Notes: generated by a model from the letters alone, not told the origin. A stretch of 64,000 bases of DNA from Callaeas wilsoni (GCA_013398955.1 VWPU01003114.1:89897-153896); one strand, 5' to 3'; positions 1-13,291 are shown, counted from the stretch's first letter. Program-made: numbers and translations.

Positions 1-330
1 CCAAGAACCTGGAAAAATGACAGAACATATGCAGTTTAATCTAAGCAAAGTAAAGGGAAGTTGGACAAAGTCTGAGAAGAGCTGACATGCCCATGAGAAG
101 CCTGAACTAGAGATACCAGGAAAGGGGACTTCCAGAGAAAATTCTCAGGAATGCTCAAGACAGGTGAGGATGCTCTGGTAAGGATGTACATGAGGATTTT
201 TCAGGCTGATCCTATACCTTATTTACTGGCAAAACCATTTTGAAATTGTTTAAATTTTCTAGTTGGAAGATCATCCTGGTAGCTCCTCACATAACCCAGT
301 TCCATCCTTTTTGCTCTTTTCCTCTACATC
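1..330. other. Non-coding flank, nothing recognised
   Basis: This stretch has mixed composition and no repeat, exon or RNA gene that I recognise. The short open frame at 263-454 runs into the CR1 copy that follows and is a by-product of it, not a gene. Confidence 0.5.
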
Positions 331-534
331 AGGAAGAATTTCTTCACTGAAAAAGTTGTCCAACATTGGAACGAGCTGCCCAGGAGGTGGTGGAGTCAGC
401 ATCGCTGGACGTGTTCAAGAAACAACTGGATGTACATTTAGTGCTATGGTTTAATTGACATCGTGGTGCTTCATCAAAGGTTGGACTCAATGGTCCTGGA
501 GATCTTTTCCAACCTTAGTGATTCTATGATTCTT
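331..534 (+). mobile_element. CR1 LINE, 3' fragment, + strand
   Basis: The segment follows the CR1 3' end in order. It begins with the aggaagaatttcttcact block, continues with a 'ttggaacgagctgcccaggaggtggtggagtc' type stretch, and then has the 'ggttggactcaatggtcctgg' and 'ttttccaacctt' blocks. It closes with 'gattctatgattct', the terminal octamer repeat that is the hallmark of avian CR1. Only about 200 bp of the 3' end is present, as expected from 5' truncation during target-primed reverse transcription. No coding capacity is left. The left edge is approximate. Confidence 0.93.
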
Positions 535-541
535 GACGTCA
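534..541. promoter_or_regulatory. Perfect CRE palindrome TGACGTCA at CR1 end
   Basis: The eight bases read TGACGTCA, the full cAMP response element consensus for CREB/ATF. The site begins at the last base of the CR1 octamer repeat, so it may have formed at the junction of the insertion. A single 8-mer is expected by chance about once per 65 kb, so function is unproven. Confidence 0.3.
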
Positions 542-1053
542 CCCATTTCTATTTTTTGCAGAGGTTCAGATAAACTCTGAACTTTGTGGCTTACTTTCTT
601 CACTTAATGCCTGTTGCTGAAGAGTGAGATTAAACATGAAGAAGTGCAGGAAGGAGAGTTTTGAGTAATGGAGTTGAAGCAACGGGTTATTTTGAGACTG
701 CAGGGATGAGACCAAGAGACAGAAGCCCTAACTCTCCTACCTCCTGCATAAAGCAACAGTCAGGCTTTGCATGGGAAGGCTCCACATTTGCAGCTGGTGT
801 TTAGTCTTAGGAGAACATTGAAATCCCTGTGTGCTCTGTGTTCACAAATAAGAAATCAGCCAGTGCTGTAGTATATAATGTTCGAGGCTCTTTATCATCT
901 TCATTCTTTATTTCTGCTGTGCAGAAGTAAGGAGATGTATTGGACTAGGATCTTTGTCTTTGAACATTCAAAACTTTATCATCCTGTGCAGCCAATCTGC
1001 AACAGGTCAGTTGCTCTTTAATTTTATGATCCTCTATTAGATATGAGAGTTTA
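542..1053. other. Non-coding, nothing recognised
   Basis: I see no exon with splice signals, no RNA gene and no recognisable repeat here. Confidence 0.45.
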
Positions 1054-1125
1054 CATAGAATCGAAGAATCATTTAGGTTGGAAAAAACCTTTCAGATCAT
1101 CAAGTCCATCTGTTAACAAAAGACA
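1054..1125 (-). mobile_element. CR1 LINE, short 3' end, - strand
   Basis: The segment reads 'catagaatcgaagaatcatttaggttggaaaaaacctttcagatcatcaagtcca' in pieces. This is the reverse complement of the CR1 tail: octamer repeat, then the block 'gactTgatgatc..aggtttttccaacct'. Only the last 70 or so bases of the element survive. The right edge is unclear. Confidence 0.8.
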
Positions 1126-3985
1126 GTTCTTCGCATCTCATTACTGATGCAGAATGGAATTTTCCAGATAATCTGCTCCAATAACCAAATGAAAGGCATT
1201 AATTTTTACAACTTGCTCATTATTTAAAGTGCTTTCTCTGTTTCCTCCTAGGGCTCCTGTGCCTAATGTATAGAGCTCTTGCAGATATTGGTTTATTTGC
1301 AGGCTGTATCTATGTTCATTAGAGACAGTGAAAAAACAGGAGACTGTATGGACATTATAACAGCAAAAGGGATAAGTCATACGTTAAAAAAAAGCCCCAA
1401 AATTCTGCATAGCAGGAGGGAAAGAATTTGAAGATATAGACATCTAAAAGCAGAAATCACTTGGGCTTTCAATACTTCTAAAAGCTTGTAGTACTTCTAA
1501 AAAATATCTATCCACTTCTTTACCACATCCAAGGAGAGGATCAGCAAGATGAAGATAGAGGACTTTATCCACTCTTACATTAATCTAAACAGAGAGAAGT
1601 CTGTGACATCTAGGCTGTGTAAAGCCAAGTTTTAGATCTGTCATTGATGTCTGTTCAAAGAGTTGTTGCTGCATTCCAGCACAGGAGATTACATGGCACA
1701 TGGCAGCAGCTGTCCCCTCCCAGTGCAATGCAATCAGAAAATGCCCATGGTGATACTTAGTTAGCTATTAAATTCGATTTAATTTTCATAGTGCTGCTTA
1801 TTTGTGAGCTGGCTGTGCCCAGGGACATGAAAGAAATCGTGAGTGGAGTTTGAACAGCTCAGCAGGGGAAGCTGGAATAGCCTGTACCTGGGAAGGAACT
1901 GGACAGGGCCTGGTGTGTCCCTCCCAGTGCTAAGCAGTGAGCAGTCTCACAAAGGGTACAGCAATCTTCCCAGCCTTGCTGGGCTGTAAGAACATGCAGC
2001 AATTTAGATGAATGACTTCAGGAAAACACAAAGTCAGAACCCTAATTTCAGACATCTCAAAAGTAAGCATTGGGAACCGGGCTCGGGAAGAGTGACAAGA
2101 GCCCATCTGAGATGCAGAAGGCAGCGCTGAATAGCTGGAGGCTGAAATCCTGGTGATGTTGGTGTAGACAGCAGGACATATCTGTAAATTCAATGGGAGA
2201 CAATTTCAGCCCAGGCAAGGAACAAGGATGGTGGGTCCAGCAAGTGTGGAGCTGCCAGCAGAGCTGGGCAGTGTCAGGTGGGCAGGAGGAGAGCTGTGCT
2301 GCCACAGCTCGGCACCCAGAAGCTCTATCCTCAATAGCTGGATGTGCAGCATCCTGTCATATATCTATCTCTAAATTAATGCAATTAAATGGGCCTAATG
2401 ATACACAAATTGGCATATGGCTCTATTTCTGTTTCTGTTCTCAGTCCAAGTAAAACATGTTATTACATTTCAGGGAAGGTTTTGACTTTAACCTCTAGAA
2501 ATCAGAATCGTAATGATTTCCAGCTATTGTAGCCTTGTCTTTCTCAAGAGCTATACAGGAAGGTTTTCTGTGCCAGTGGGTTTAAGAAAAAGTACATGCA
2601 GGAACTGAACAGCAGTGCTTGCACAGGGGACCTGTGGATGTTTGGGGATGTGAGGAAGGTGACAAGTGCAGCGAACACCTGTCATGGTGAACACATCTCT
2701 GCTTCCTAAATTTCAGAACTCCTACTTAGAAATGAAGACATTTTTAAGGAGTTTATTCTAGATATGACCACAGGGTAAGAGCAAGATCTTGCCTCCTCAC
2801 TGAGAACAGGCAAATTCTGTCATTTTGCCTACATAATAAGTATGCATACATATGTATGCACTTTGCATACATGATAAGTACATATTAGCTGTGTTAGATG
2901 AAAGTCCAGCACGCAGCCTAGTAGGAAGGACATGATTTCTGACATTCCCATATATGAGGTTACATGCTTCAGCCTTCCAAAAACTATTAGTGTAAGCCTG
3001 GTGGAAGCCTTGTTCAGCTGGAATGGAGATTGTAAATATTGTGTAAAGGGAAAATTATGCTTAACTGAAAAATAGTGGAAGTGAAGAGTGAAAGTTAAAA
3101 AAAATCCCATATACACTTGCATCATCCTACTCTAATTTATCTAATATGTGTCTGCCAAAACTGTCTTTTTCAGCTGTCAGTCTAAACTCATCTCCATGAA
3201 TATTAATTTTCCTTGAACACTGTTATATTCAACTTTTTTCCCTTTCACCAGTGCAGCACAGCTCTTCTCTGTGGATGCCTCCTACTCTACAGATATTCTT
3301 TGTAAGTAAAGATATGCTGGTCTTGCTCTTCAGTTCCCTAGCTGCCATCACTCCTTTTTGTCCATTTTGATGGAGAAAGACCTTAGAACTCCAGGTCACA
3401 AAGTTGTTTGTGCCTCAGTTAGTCTTCCATAACACCAAACAAAAACCCATTTTAAATGTCAGAGGAGAAGTTTTTATGTCTATGCTCAGATATATGTCTG
3501 TATCTAAATAGAACAAATCTTTGTCCCCCAAAATGAGTGCATTTTATCTTCTTTTGGACATAAGCCACTTAGGGAAGAAAGTGCTGTTCTGACTCAGACC
3601 AGAGAGCGTTACTGATGGAAGATAAATCCTAAATAATAGATTGATAATAGAAAAATGGGGAGATGAAATTGTGGTACCTGAAAAAGCCTTTGTTCCACAC
3701 AATGAATGCTTTTCCTTCAATACAAACTAGTTATTTCTTTCAGATAAAACCAGGAAAATTTATTTGAAGTTAAATAGTGAAACCAGAATATTTTTCCTTA
3801 CAGACCACCCATAAACTAATTTGGAATGCAAAACTTTCCAATTGTATAGTTCTATAGCAATGTATGTTAAATATTCTAATGAAAATGGTTTAAATCTAAA
3901 TTGTGAATGTACCTGGAAATTTTTTTTTTCTAGAAGAAAAGGCATTAAACATAAATGATGGAAACTCTGCCTTCTTCCTCCTATA
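1126..3985. other. Non-coding, AT-rich, nothing recognised
   Basis: About 2.9 kb holds only short open frames under 100 codons in conflicting frames, with no family resemblance. The one structured element seen is the palindrome at 2843-2860, listed separately. Confidence 0.45.
2843..2860. repeat. 18-bp perfect palindrome
   Basis: TGCATACATATGTATGCA reads the same on both strands. A related half (tgcatacatgat) follows at 2864, so the stretch is a small TRYRYR-type inverted repeat in AT-rich DNA. It could extrude as a short hairpin. No function can be assigned. Confidence 0.7.
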
Positions 3986-3989
3986 ATTA

Positions 3990-5463
3990 GAAATACGAGA
4001 CATCATTGAATCTCTCTTGATGATTTTTGAGCGGTCTTTGGAATCCAGAGAAGTCCCAGCTGATTGGAAGCTGGCAAACATTGTCCTGGTTTTCAAGAAG
4101 AGCAAGAAAGAGGAGCCTAGGAAATACAGGCCTGTCAGTCTCACTTCAGTGTCTGGCAGAGTTAAGGAAAATGTTATTCTAAGAGGTGTTGAAAAACACC
4201 TGAAAGACAATGCAGTTGTTGGTCACATCCAGCAGGGCTTCATGAGAGGAAAGTCCCGGTATCAAACCTGATTTCCTTTCATGTCAAGGGGACCCACCTA
4301 GTTGATCAAGGGAAGGCAGTTGATGTAATCTTTTTAGATTCCAGTAAATCTTTTGATATTGTCTCTCAGAGGATCCTTCTGAACAGCACACAGCTGGATA
4401 AACACATCATGGGATGGGTGAGCAGCTGGCTGATGGCTCAGGCATGAAGGGTTATAGTGAATGAGGTGACAACAGACTGGCAACCTGTTACTCCTGGGGT
4501 TCTGCAGGGCTTCGTCTTGGGCTCTGTGCTGTTCAACATCCTCATAAACGACTTGGACGCAGGGGTACTGAGCAAGTTTGCAGATAAAAAACTAGGAGGA
4601 GCTGTTGACTCCCTCGAAGGCAGGGAGGGCCTGCAGAGAGATCTCAACAAATTAGAGGTCTGGGCAATCCCAAACAATATGAAGTTCAGTAAGAGAAAAT
4701 GTCAGATTCGATTCTGCACCTGGGATGGGACAACCATGAATGTATGGAAAGACTGGGGAATGAGAGGCTGGAGAGCAGTGCTGTAGAAAGGGACCTGGGG
4801 GTCCTGGTCAATGGCAAGTTGACCATGATTCAGCAGTGCCCTGGCAGCCAGGAGGGCCAACCCTGTCCTGGGGGGCATCAGGCCCAGCATCGCCAGCTGA
4901 GCAAGGCAGGGGATTGTCCCCCTCTGCTCTGCACTGGGGTGGTCTCACTTTAAATACTGTGTGCAGTTCTGGGTGACACAATATTAGAAAGATACTAAGC
5001 TATTAGAGAACATCCAAAGGAGAACAACAAAAACAGTGAAGGGCCTTGAGGGGAAGCAATATGAGGAACAGCTGAGGTCACTTGGTTTGTTCAGTCTGGA
5101 AAAGAGGAGACTGAGACACCTCATTGCAGTTACAACTTCCTCATGAGGGGAAGAGGAGAGGTTGGCAATGATCTCTGCTCTGTGGTAAGCAGTGACAGGA
5201 CCTGAGGGAACAGCCTGAAGTTGTGTCGGGGAGGTTTAGTTTGGACATTAGAGAAAGGTTCTTCAGCCAGCATCTGGGCACTGGAACAGGCTCCCCAGGG
5301 AAGTGGTCACAGCACCAGCCTGACAGAGCTGAAGAAGCATTTGGACATTGCTCTCAGGCACATGGTGTGACTCTTGGGGGTGGTCCTGTGCAGGGCCAGG
5401 AGTTGGACTCCTATTGGGGGTCCTTGTGGGTCCCTTCCAAATCAGCATATTCTGTGATTCTGT
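3990..5463 (+). mobile_element. CR1 LINE with decayed reverse transcriptase, + strand
   Basis: About 1.5 kb covers the CR1 reverse transcriptase region through to the 3' end. At 4017-4271 the frame reads a typical CR1 segment with the VPADWK and KYRPVSLTS blocks, ending at a stop. Frame then shifts. The palm motif A region near 4340 reads as a variant of FLDFSKAFD. At 4457-4786 the LFNILINDLD block is followed by the catalytic box at about 4573, which reads FADK where FADD is needed, so the second catalytic aspartate is lost. The tail has the usual 'ggaacaggctccccagggaagtgg' type block and ends in 'tctgtgattctg' at 5463. Stops and frameshifts make it inactive. The 5' edge near 3990 is an estimate. 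Confidence 0.93.
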
Positions 5464-6114
5464 TTGCTAGGGAAGTTGTTGACTATGGCTGAGAGGATAA
5501 TGAAGCACAGTTTCAATTGCAGTATCCAGTAGGAACACAATAACTTCAGCGTTTTATCTCTCCATTCCCTGAAATTTATGGCATCTTGGGCAATTCAGCT
5601 TGTGCTGGATGAAGAAGTTCAGCTGAGTTAATAAATGCTACCCTCGCTTTCTTTAAACAGTGCATTGACATTTACTTCCTCAAAGCACATCAGGTGTGAT
5701 GAACAGCATCTGCTGTTTCTAATGACCTTGTTTAAAGGAATAAAATGGGTCTCAGAAAACTTAGTTTTCCATGCTAGGCCTGTTGTTGCATGAAAAAGAT
5801 CTCAGTGCTGAAAGGAGACAGGCAGGGTGCAGGGCTAGTCTGCACAATTTGGTAGTGCTCTTGCCTCCATTTGTTGGAACTGACATAAAACTATGACAAG
5901 CTGCCACTTTTGATGAGACACACCCCTATGATCCTGGTTAATGGGTCTCAAAACCTCCTTCCCTTTCAAAATCCCAGATCAAACAACATATCTAGCTATG
6001 GCTCCCAGAGGAGAAAGGACCGCTGTAAGGAAAATTCAAGAATGAAGATGTTACGGGTGCACTTTTTGCCCATCAACTGCTCACTTTTTTCTTTGCTACA
6101 TCTAGAAGGTGTCC
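5464..6114. other. Spacer between two CR1 copies
   Basis: No repeat, exon or RNA gene is recognised in this spacer. Confidence 0.45.
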
Positions 6115-7130
6115 TAACTGGAGACCAGTGACAAATGTCATTCCCGAGGGGTTGGTATTGGGAGTGGCACTGTTTGACGTCTTTGTCAGTGACATGGACG
6201 GTGGGTTCAGTGCACCCTCAGCAAGTTCACCATCGACACCAAGCTGTGTGGTGCAGCCAACACTCTGGAGGGAAGGGATGCTGTCTAGAAGGGTCTGGTC
6301 AGAGTGGAAAGGTGAGCCCATGCAACCCTCATGATGTGCAACAAGGCTGAGTGCAAGGTCCTGCACCTGGGCCAGGGCAATCCCAAGCACAAATACAGGC
6401 TGGGCAGAGAATAGATTGAAAGCAACCCTGGGAGAAGGACTTGGGAAAGTTGTTGGTTGACAAGAAGCTCAACATGAGCTGGCAATGTGTGCTTGGGTCC
6501 AGAAAGTCAAATGTGTTCTGGGCTGCATCAAAAGGAACACGACCAGCAGGTCCAGGAAGGTGATTCTCTGCTACTTTGCTCTCATGAGGCCCCACCTGGA
6601 ATGGTGCATCCAGCTCTGTGAACCTTAAAATAATAAGGATATGGACCTGTTGGAACAAGTCCAGAGGAGGGTCATGAAGATTATCAGAGGGCTGGAGCAC
6701 CTCTCTTGTGAACACAGGCTGAGAGTTGGCATTGTTCATCCTGGAGAGGAGAAGGCTCTGAGCTGACCTTATAGCAGCCTTGTGGTGCCTAAAGGGGCCT
6801 GCAAAAAAGCTGAAGGACTTTTGACTTTTGATAGGGGCATGTGGTGATAAGACAAGGGGCAATAGCTTTAAACTGAAAGAGAGTCAGTTTAGATTACGTA
6901 TAAGGAAGAAATTCTTTACTCTGAGGGTGGTGAGACGCTGGAACAGGTTGCCTGGAGAAATCGTGGATGCCTCATCCCTGGCAGTCTTCAAGACCAGGCC
7001 TGGATGGGGCTTTGAGCAACTTGGTCTAGTGGAAGGTATGCCTGCTTGCGGCAGGGGGGTTGGCACTAGCCGATGTTTATGTTCCCTTCCAACTCAAACC
7101 ATCCTGGGATTTTATGAATTTATGATTCTA
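6115..7130 (+). mobile_element. CR1 LINE, about 1 kb, + strand
   Basis: The copy enters at the reverse transcriptase segment 'tgtcattcccgagggg..' and the following 'LFDVFVSDMD' like block. The catalytic box near 6225 is destroyed: the expected KFADDTKL reads KFTIDTKL. It then runs through 'gtcctgcacctgggccagggcaatcccaagcacaaatac', the 'ctgctactttgctctcatgaggcc' block and 'attctttactctgagggtggtgag', and ends 'gggattttatgaatttatgattct' at 7130. The 177-codon minus-strand frame at 6329-6862 is only antisense CR1. Its sequence differs enough from the copy at 3990 that the two are separate insertions. Confidence 0.93.
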
Positions 7131-9357
7131 ACAGTGGTTGTGTGTTCCACTAAGCTTTGCTTTTGAGGCAGCAAATTGCTCAAAAAGGTAAAGGCCACCC
7201 TGTTGTCATGACAAAAACATTGATGGTCCATTCGCTTCATTCCCAAGGTCCTATATCTGAGCCATTGACTTCGCTGCATCTTGAATCTCTGAGACCACAT
7301 TGGTGATGTCCTCTCTCACCATGGGCAAACCCTGTGTGCCTACTAACCCTGTACATACAGACACATGGAGACATCCACCTGTTGACTCCAGACATCACTT
7401 TTAAGAAAGGAGGTTTCTACCAGAGACCATGAAAGTCTGACTTCTTGGTGAGAACTTTGACTGTTCTCTGGGCTGACTTTACCCACTAAAGCTTTGCACT
7501 TTCCTAGGAGCATTTCTGGGGATATGAAGCCAAGATGGTAGCTCCTTTTCTGACCATTTTCCTTCTTCCCCCAGTCCCACTGTGTGAGCTGCTCCCTGTG
7601 GCACCAGCCAGTGCTAGTAAGGTGGAGGGAATGTCTCACTGTGTCTGCAAGAGCTGGTTACCACTTGCACCAGCAGCAGAGCTGCACTGGCATCACCTCA
7701 GCAACCAGACAGAGATCGTTTCAACACCATCTCTGATCTACAGAGATGTTTTATTACACCCAGGCATTCCTGCCCAGTGCTGGGAAAGTAAACCCCCTCA
7801 AGAGGCTTCTCTTCCTCCATGGCTCACAGAGGGTCTCTGGCAGGTATCTTGCTGAGTGGGGTGTTCCCTGTTCCATACTACATGGTGTGGGGCACCCCAT
7901 CCTGCCTCAGGGTGCATCATCACTTCCCTTTGCTTATTGGGAGTCTTTTCAGTTTGTTAGGTTTTCAAATCAAGGTTAAGTAAAATGAACAAACCCCATC
8001 CCTGGCCAGCAAAACAGCTCTGAAAAAGGTGGAAATGTGTATCTCCAAGTGCTTAGCTCTGAAAATGATTTATTTGCTTCTGGGGCTGAGGCCACACTTG
8101 TTAATTTGTTTTATTTTGTGCTCATCGTTATCCCAATGTCCCGCTGGGAGGAGGAGGAAGGATTGGAAACAACCTGTCTCAGTGGTGAGGAACAAAATGT
8201 TCATTCAGTGAATCTTGTTGATTGCAATCTACTGGATAACTTCTGAACATTTTACTTTTAATTAACTACCATACATTTTCTTGGGATTAGTGACTTGTCA
8301 GCATTTTTGGAAGCTAGTGCTAGGAATTTTAAATAATAACAGCATTTATCTTCTGTATGGACACATTGTGGTTAGGCTGATTAAAATAAGTGAGGAGTTA
8401 CCATCAGTTTTTCTAAGTCTGGGAGTGAACAGTGGGAGAAGTTTTGGGTATTTTTATAAATATAATTTCATCTTACAATGATATTCCTTGTATTAGTAGA
8501 CATAAAAGAGCCAAGTGTCTTTCTCATAAGTAAATATCATGAAATAAGTTTTCTGCCCTGCCAAGTTTTTCCCTGATGAATCCTGGCCTTAGCTGCTGAC
8601 CAAACTCCTCATCTCTTCAGACACAGGCACTCTGATGCAGAGAGGGAGAATTTAGGTTGCTATCCAGGCACACTAGTACCTGCTGAAGTTCATTCCTGTT
8701 TTAGGCCAAATTTACACCCATCCTCCCAGCAGGCTCCAAAAGACTCTTAAATCTCACAGAGAGGGGTTTTACCAGGAAATAGACTAGTTCAAATTAAAAA
8801 CAAGTTGCCTCTCTACCCCTTGCCAAACCATAAATAATAACAGTGCTGTTTAGGAGCTGTTGTGAAACTGCCCTTTCCCACATGAAACTTCTGGCTCCTT
8901 CTGGGGCATCTCTCTGGAAGTGACAGTGCTGGCTCAGAGCACAGGTGAGGTGACACTGTGTTCAGGCTGGAAATGATGTAAATTCTGATGCTGGCATGAT
9001 GTAAGTCACCCAGACTCAGCATCTCTGAAGATTTGCTGCTGCAAGTATAGTTGTGACTGATGTATATGTAAATGAGGTTGGGATTTTTAATACAAAACCA
9101 ATTTCTACAGATTGTCTGTGTGCTTATTTCTGAGATAACGAGGACAAAGTCTTACCACAGATCACAGAGATGGGTACTGAGCCCCTGGGTCTGGAGGACA
9201 GCTGCATCCAGATGCTGAGCAGCACCATGTCCCCTGAGCAGTGCTTTCAGACCCAGTTCTCAGTGAAAATCAGGGTTCCTTTGAAGTTGTGCTGCTTTAT
9301 CCCATCTGAGGGATGGGGCACTGAGGTAAAATCCTTGGGACCTGCTGGTGGGAAAGA

Positions 9358-9394
9358 TTTTTTTATTTTATTTTTCTTTTCTTTTTTTTTTTTA
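9358..9394 (+). repeat. T-rich low-complexity run
   Basis: An almost pure T tract, interrupted by single A and C bases. It is simple sequence with no CR1 or SINE body attached. Confidence 0.85.
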
Positions 9395-12300
9395 AGTCTT
9401 TGGTCTGCAAATAAAAAACAACACTGGAAAATGTTTTTAAACAAACATCTGCATTAAACCTGCCTACATTTCTTGATGGAAATTATTTCCATTAGCTTTC
9501 AGTCCTTGTAGCTGATCATTGTTTGAAATTGTGGAGGAGAAAAGGTGACTTCTCTGCAAGCATTAAAGAAGACCATGTCTCTGTGTGCCAGTGAGATGTG
9601 GTAGGTGAGAAAATAAAGCAGAATAGCTTCAAATTGAAGTTGAATGTTAACCTTATTTTTTAATCTTTTCATATTTTTAAAAAATACACTATTTCTACAT
9701 ACCATATATTTAAGAGAGTTCTCCTTTCAGAAGGGATGTTGATGCATGGATTTTTTTTGAGAAATTATTGCAATTAAAGTGTTGACCAAACAACTGCAAA
9801 GGAAAAATACTACTTTTCAGTATTTATTTAAAACCGTGCTAAAATAGCAGTTTGCTTGATTAATGTCTCTTTCCAACAATGAAACAAATGCAGCACTACG
9901 TCCTTTTTTGGTACTGTGGCAGCACCTAGAGGCTCTTGACAGAGATGTCACCTCATTACACTGCTGAGCACTGCAGGCACACACACAAATAGAACTTAAT
10001 AGCCATTGTCACAAGCACCTAAATTTTTAAGCACTTGCATCCGATGGCGTAACACTTCTTAGGACTTCCCTGAAGAGAAAGTTTCCTGAAATTGTCATTA
10101 ATCTATCTCTTTGGTAATAAATGGTTATTAAGTGGTTATTGTTATTTGATATTAATGGCTGGTTCCTTAATGTCAGGGAACTGAAACAATTGCAAAACCT
10201 GAATAAACAGCAGCTGGTATGTGGCTTGAAATGGTGGATAATAAATTATTTATGATGAAAAAAACTAAGGGTATATATTTTCTGCCTAGCAGCAAACACA
10301 GAGTTTACCAACTACGTTGTTTTTGACTTTCAACAGAAACAACATGATCATTTTGGTGTCAGATGCAGCGCACCTGTACCTGAGTTCCTCTGTTCTGTAT
10401 GACTTAAACATCCTTCTTCTCTGAGTGAAGCCACAGCACTTCTAATGGCTGAGTTCACTTTATTTGTCCATATTCCTCTTGGTAATGTCTAGAGGAGGAA
10501 ACTTTGCTGTGCATTGCTCTTGAATGTGGCAGATTTGGAAAAGAAATCGCTAAGCTCTCTGAGATGAAACTCAATTTTTCTAGCTTTAAATTCAGCACTG
10601 AAGGATACAGCTTTGTCAAGGTTAACCTAGCCTTGCACAGTGATTTGGATGGATTGGGGTGTAAATCTTTAGGAGTTAGCAAAGATCTGAGCACAGACAC
10701 AGAGGCAGTAAAATAGTCAATATGAAACAGTGCCAGTATTTGTAACCTTGTCTCCTGCGCCTGTGATGTGATCACCAATGGAGCAGGGGGAGGACCAGCA
10801 AACAGATCCCGACGTTGTTAACTAATACTGAGCTCAATCCTTGATTTAAACAACAGCAGAACTAGAAGAAGTTGCATATAAGAAGTACTGAGTTGTCATG
10901 TGGTGAATGCACAATAAACAGATTTATAGCATTTTTCCTCCAGCTGCTATTAGTAAGAAAATAAAGGCAAGATTGCCTAAATACAAAAGAGAAATTTAAT
11001 CTTCGTCTAACCATAGTGATACATGGCAGGGAGAAACACAATCCATCTGTGCTTTCTCTGACAATGCTTTCCACCATTTGTTTTAGTAAAAGACATAAAG
11101 TCCTCATAATGCATCTGGATAGCTATGAAATACTCTTGCTACTGAGAGAGAAGGCATTTCTTTCTGAGTTCTGTCAGCAATGCTTCTTGAAACATGAAGA
11201 TTATCTCTTGTAATCTTTATCCTGCCAAGGACAGCTGCAGAGTCCATGTTTAGTCAGGGACTGTGTGTGCTAAAACCTGGAGTAGCTGTACTGGACAATG
11301 GAATTACTCCAGATTTCTCAGAAGGGGAAAGCCTTGACCCCAGATTAGCTAATTTTTTTGAGAATGCACTGTGCTTTTTTAACGTATCTCAAAATTTTGG
11401 CCATATTATAGGGTAGACACAGTGAGAATTCCCTTTTGCTCATTCCAGATTAGTTGCCTCTGGCTTTCTTGGCAGGCTGTCTCCTTTGTTTACCTTTGAC
11501 ATAAAAGGGTAAAATGTTGTGGCCTTCTCCATGCATCCATGGTGATACTCCTCTTACACTTCTCACTTTCATGTAAAGATAAACCCAGGAAGAGGCTCGG
11601 AGCTCAGCTGAGACACCCTATCTGCTCTGTGTTGGGGGACTGCAATACATCTGGCCTGCGTGGCCCCACTTCAAGTCCCAAGAGTGGAGGTACAACTCTC
11701 AGTGAAGGGAATTTCCTGACGGGAATGCCAGTGGCATCCCATTCCTGATTGCCGTTTCTGGTTCAGGGGTTGGACACATCATGGGGCCACGTCCCTGTCT
11801 CCTCTGTCTGATTTGTTCCATAGGGCACCCTGCAGTGAGCATCCACTGAAAGCCCCTTTAGTCTGAACTCTTTTGGTGTCTTCCTCAACATCCATGGGGC
11901 AGAGAAACCCTTCCAGAAGAGTTTAAAAAGCTGTACCTTTTGAGAGGAGAACTCAGAAGCAGACTTGAGGATTCTTTTGAAGAAAGAGAAAACAGTTAAG
12001 AGTCCAGATCTGGGTTGACACTGCCATGTTTAATAGAAATTTTCGCATCCTGAAGAATCTAAGGGCTGCTCCCTTGCAGGTTTAACCTCATTTAGTCTCT
12101 TAACCTATGCACATAGTTAGTGTCCTTTAGTTAAACAATGTATATGCAGAGACTAGATTGTTTTAATTATTATTCTAACAAAGAGCTATAACCTCAACTT
12201 GCTATTTCAAATCAGGAGAGGAAATTAAGGTAAGCACAAAATGTCTTCAAGTAATGATCAAAGAGAATCCTTTGTGATTTTCTCCTGGTGTTAATTAATA

Positions 12301-13291
12301 CTGCTTAGTTGGTCTGGTTTGCACTGACAATTTCACTTTTTGGAACATCGGGGCTTGCAAAAGATTAAAGGCTAATTTTAAACACACTTGGATTAAACCA
12401 GGCATGTACATTGCATAATTCAGAAGGCTCGTTCTAAGTCACTAGGGACATCCACCTTGATTTACAACATGAAAAGCTATGCTGGCCATCTTGCAATGGG
12501 AGCTTCCCTTCCCAGGGGTAACTTGTATGGATGACACTCCCACAGCAAACTTGGTGTAAGCCTGAGGCAGGTCTGGAAAGGTTTGCTCAGGCGAGGAGGA
12601 GCACACAGCTTTAGTGGAGCCTGTAGAGTCCTGAATAAGAACCTTCAGCCTTTTCTTTCCCTGTCCTCTCTCTTTTTGCATCTCATTTCTTAGGCAGCAT
12701 CAAACTGGAAGAGGACCCAATCCAGACTCACAGGATGAGAATTATTTGATACAGGCAAGAGTGGCAGAGTTGATCTTCAAAGGAGTAGCACAGAGGTCTT
12801 CTTTGTAGATAAGAAATTACATAGGGAGATAAAAGCAAAATCTAAGCAAATTTAAAATCCTATGAGAGAGACACTTAATCAGGTCAAAGCCTGTTCCTAA
12901 AGCCAAACCTGCATATGAAAAAGGGGAGTAAGGGATCAGAGCAGTTCTGAATGTGGGGAGCAAAGACCAGGTGGAAGATGCTGCTGTCTACTTTGCTTTG
13001 CTGAGAGCGAGATAATTCTGCCAGAACAAATAACATATATTTCATTTGGTGTCTTCACTCCTTTACTGTTTTTATTCAGTGAACAGACAGCTGAAATACT
13101 GCCAATGAAGGAAAACAGATTTTATGATGAATAGTCTTACCCCATGAAAAATGAGATTAGAGGAATGCCTAAACTAATTTCAGGTTATTGCATTACAATC
13201 TTCATTTCGGACTGATTCTCAGTAGCTTTATTCCAGGTTTATGGACAGAAATTTAAAGGCAGTACATTTTATCATCTGTATCATTCAGTCC

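Noticed and set aside
6329..6862. 177-codon minus-strand frame
   Set aside because: It lies entirely within a plus-strand CR1 copy and is its antisense.
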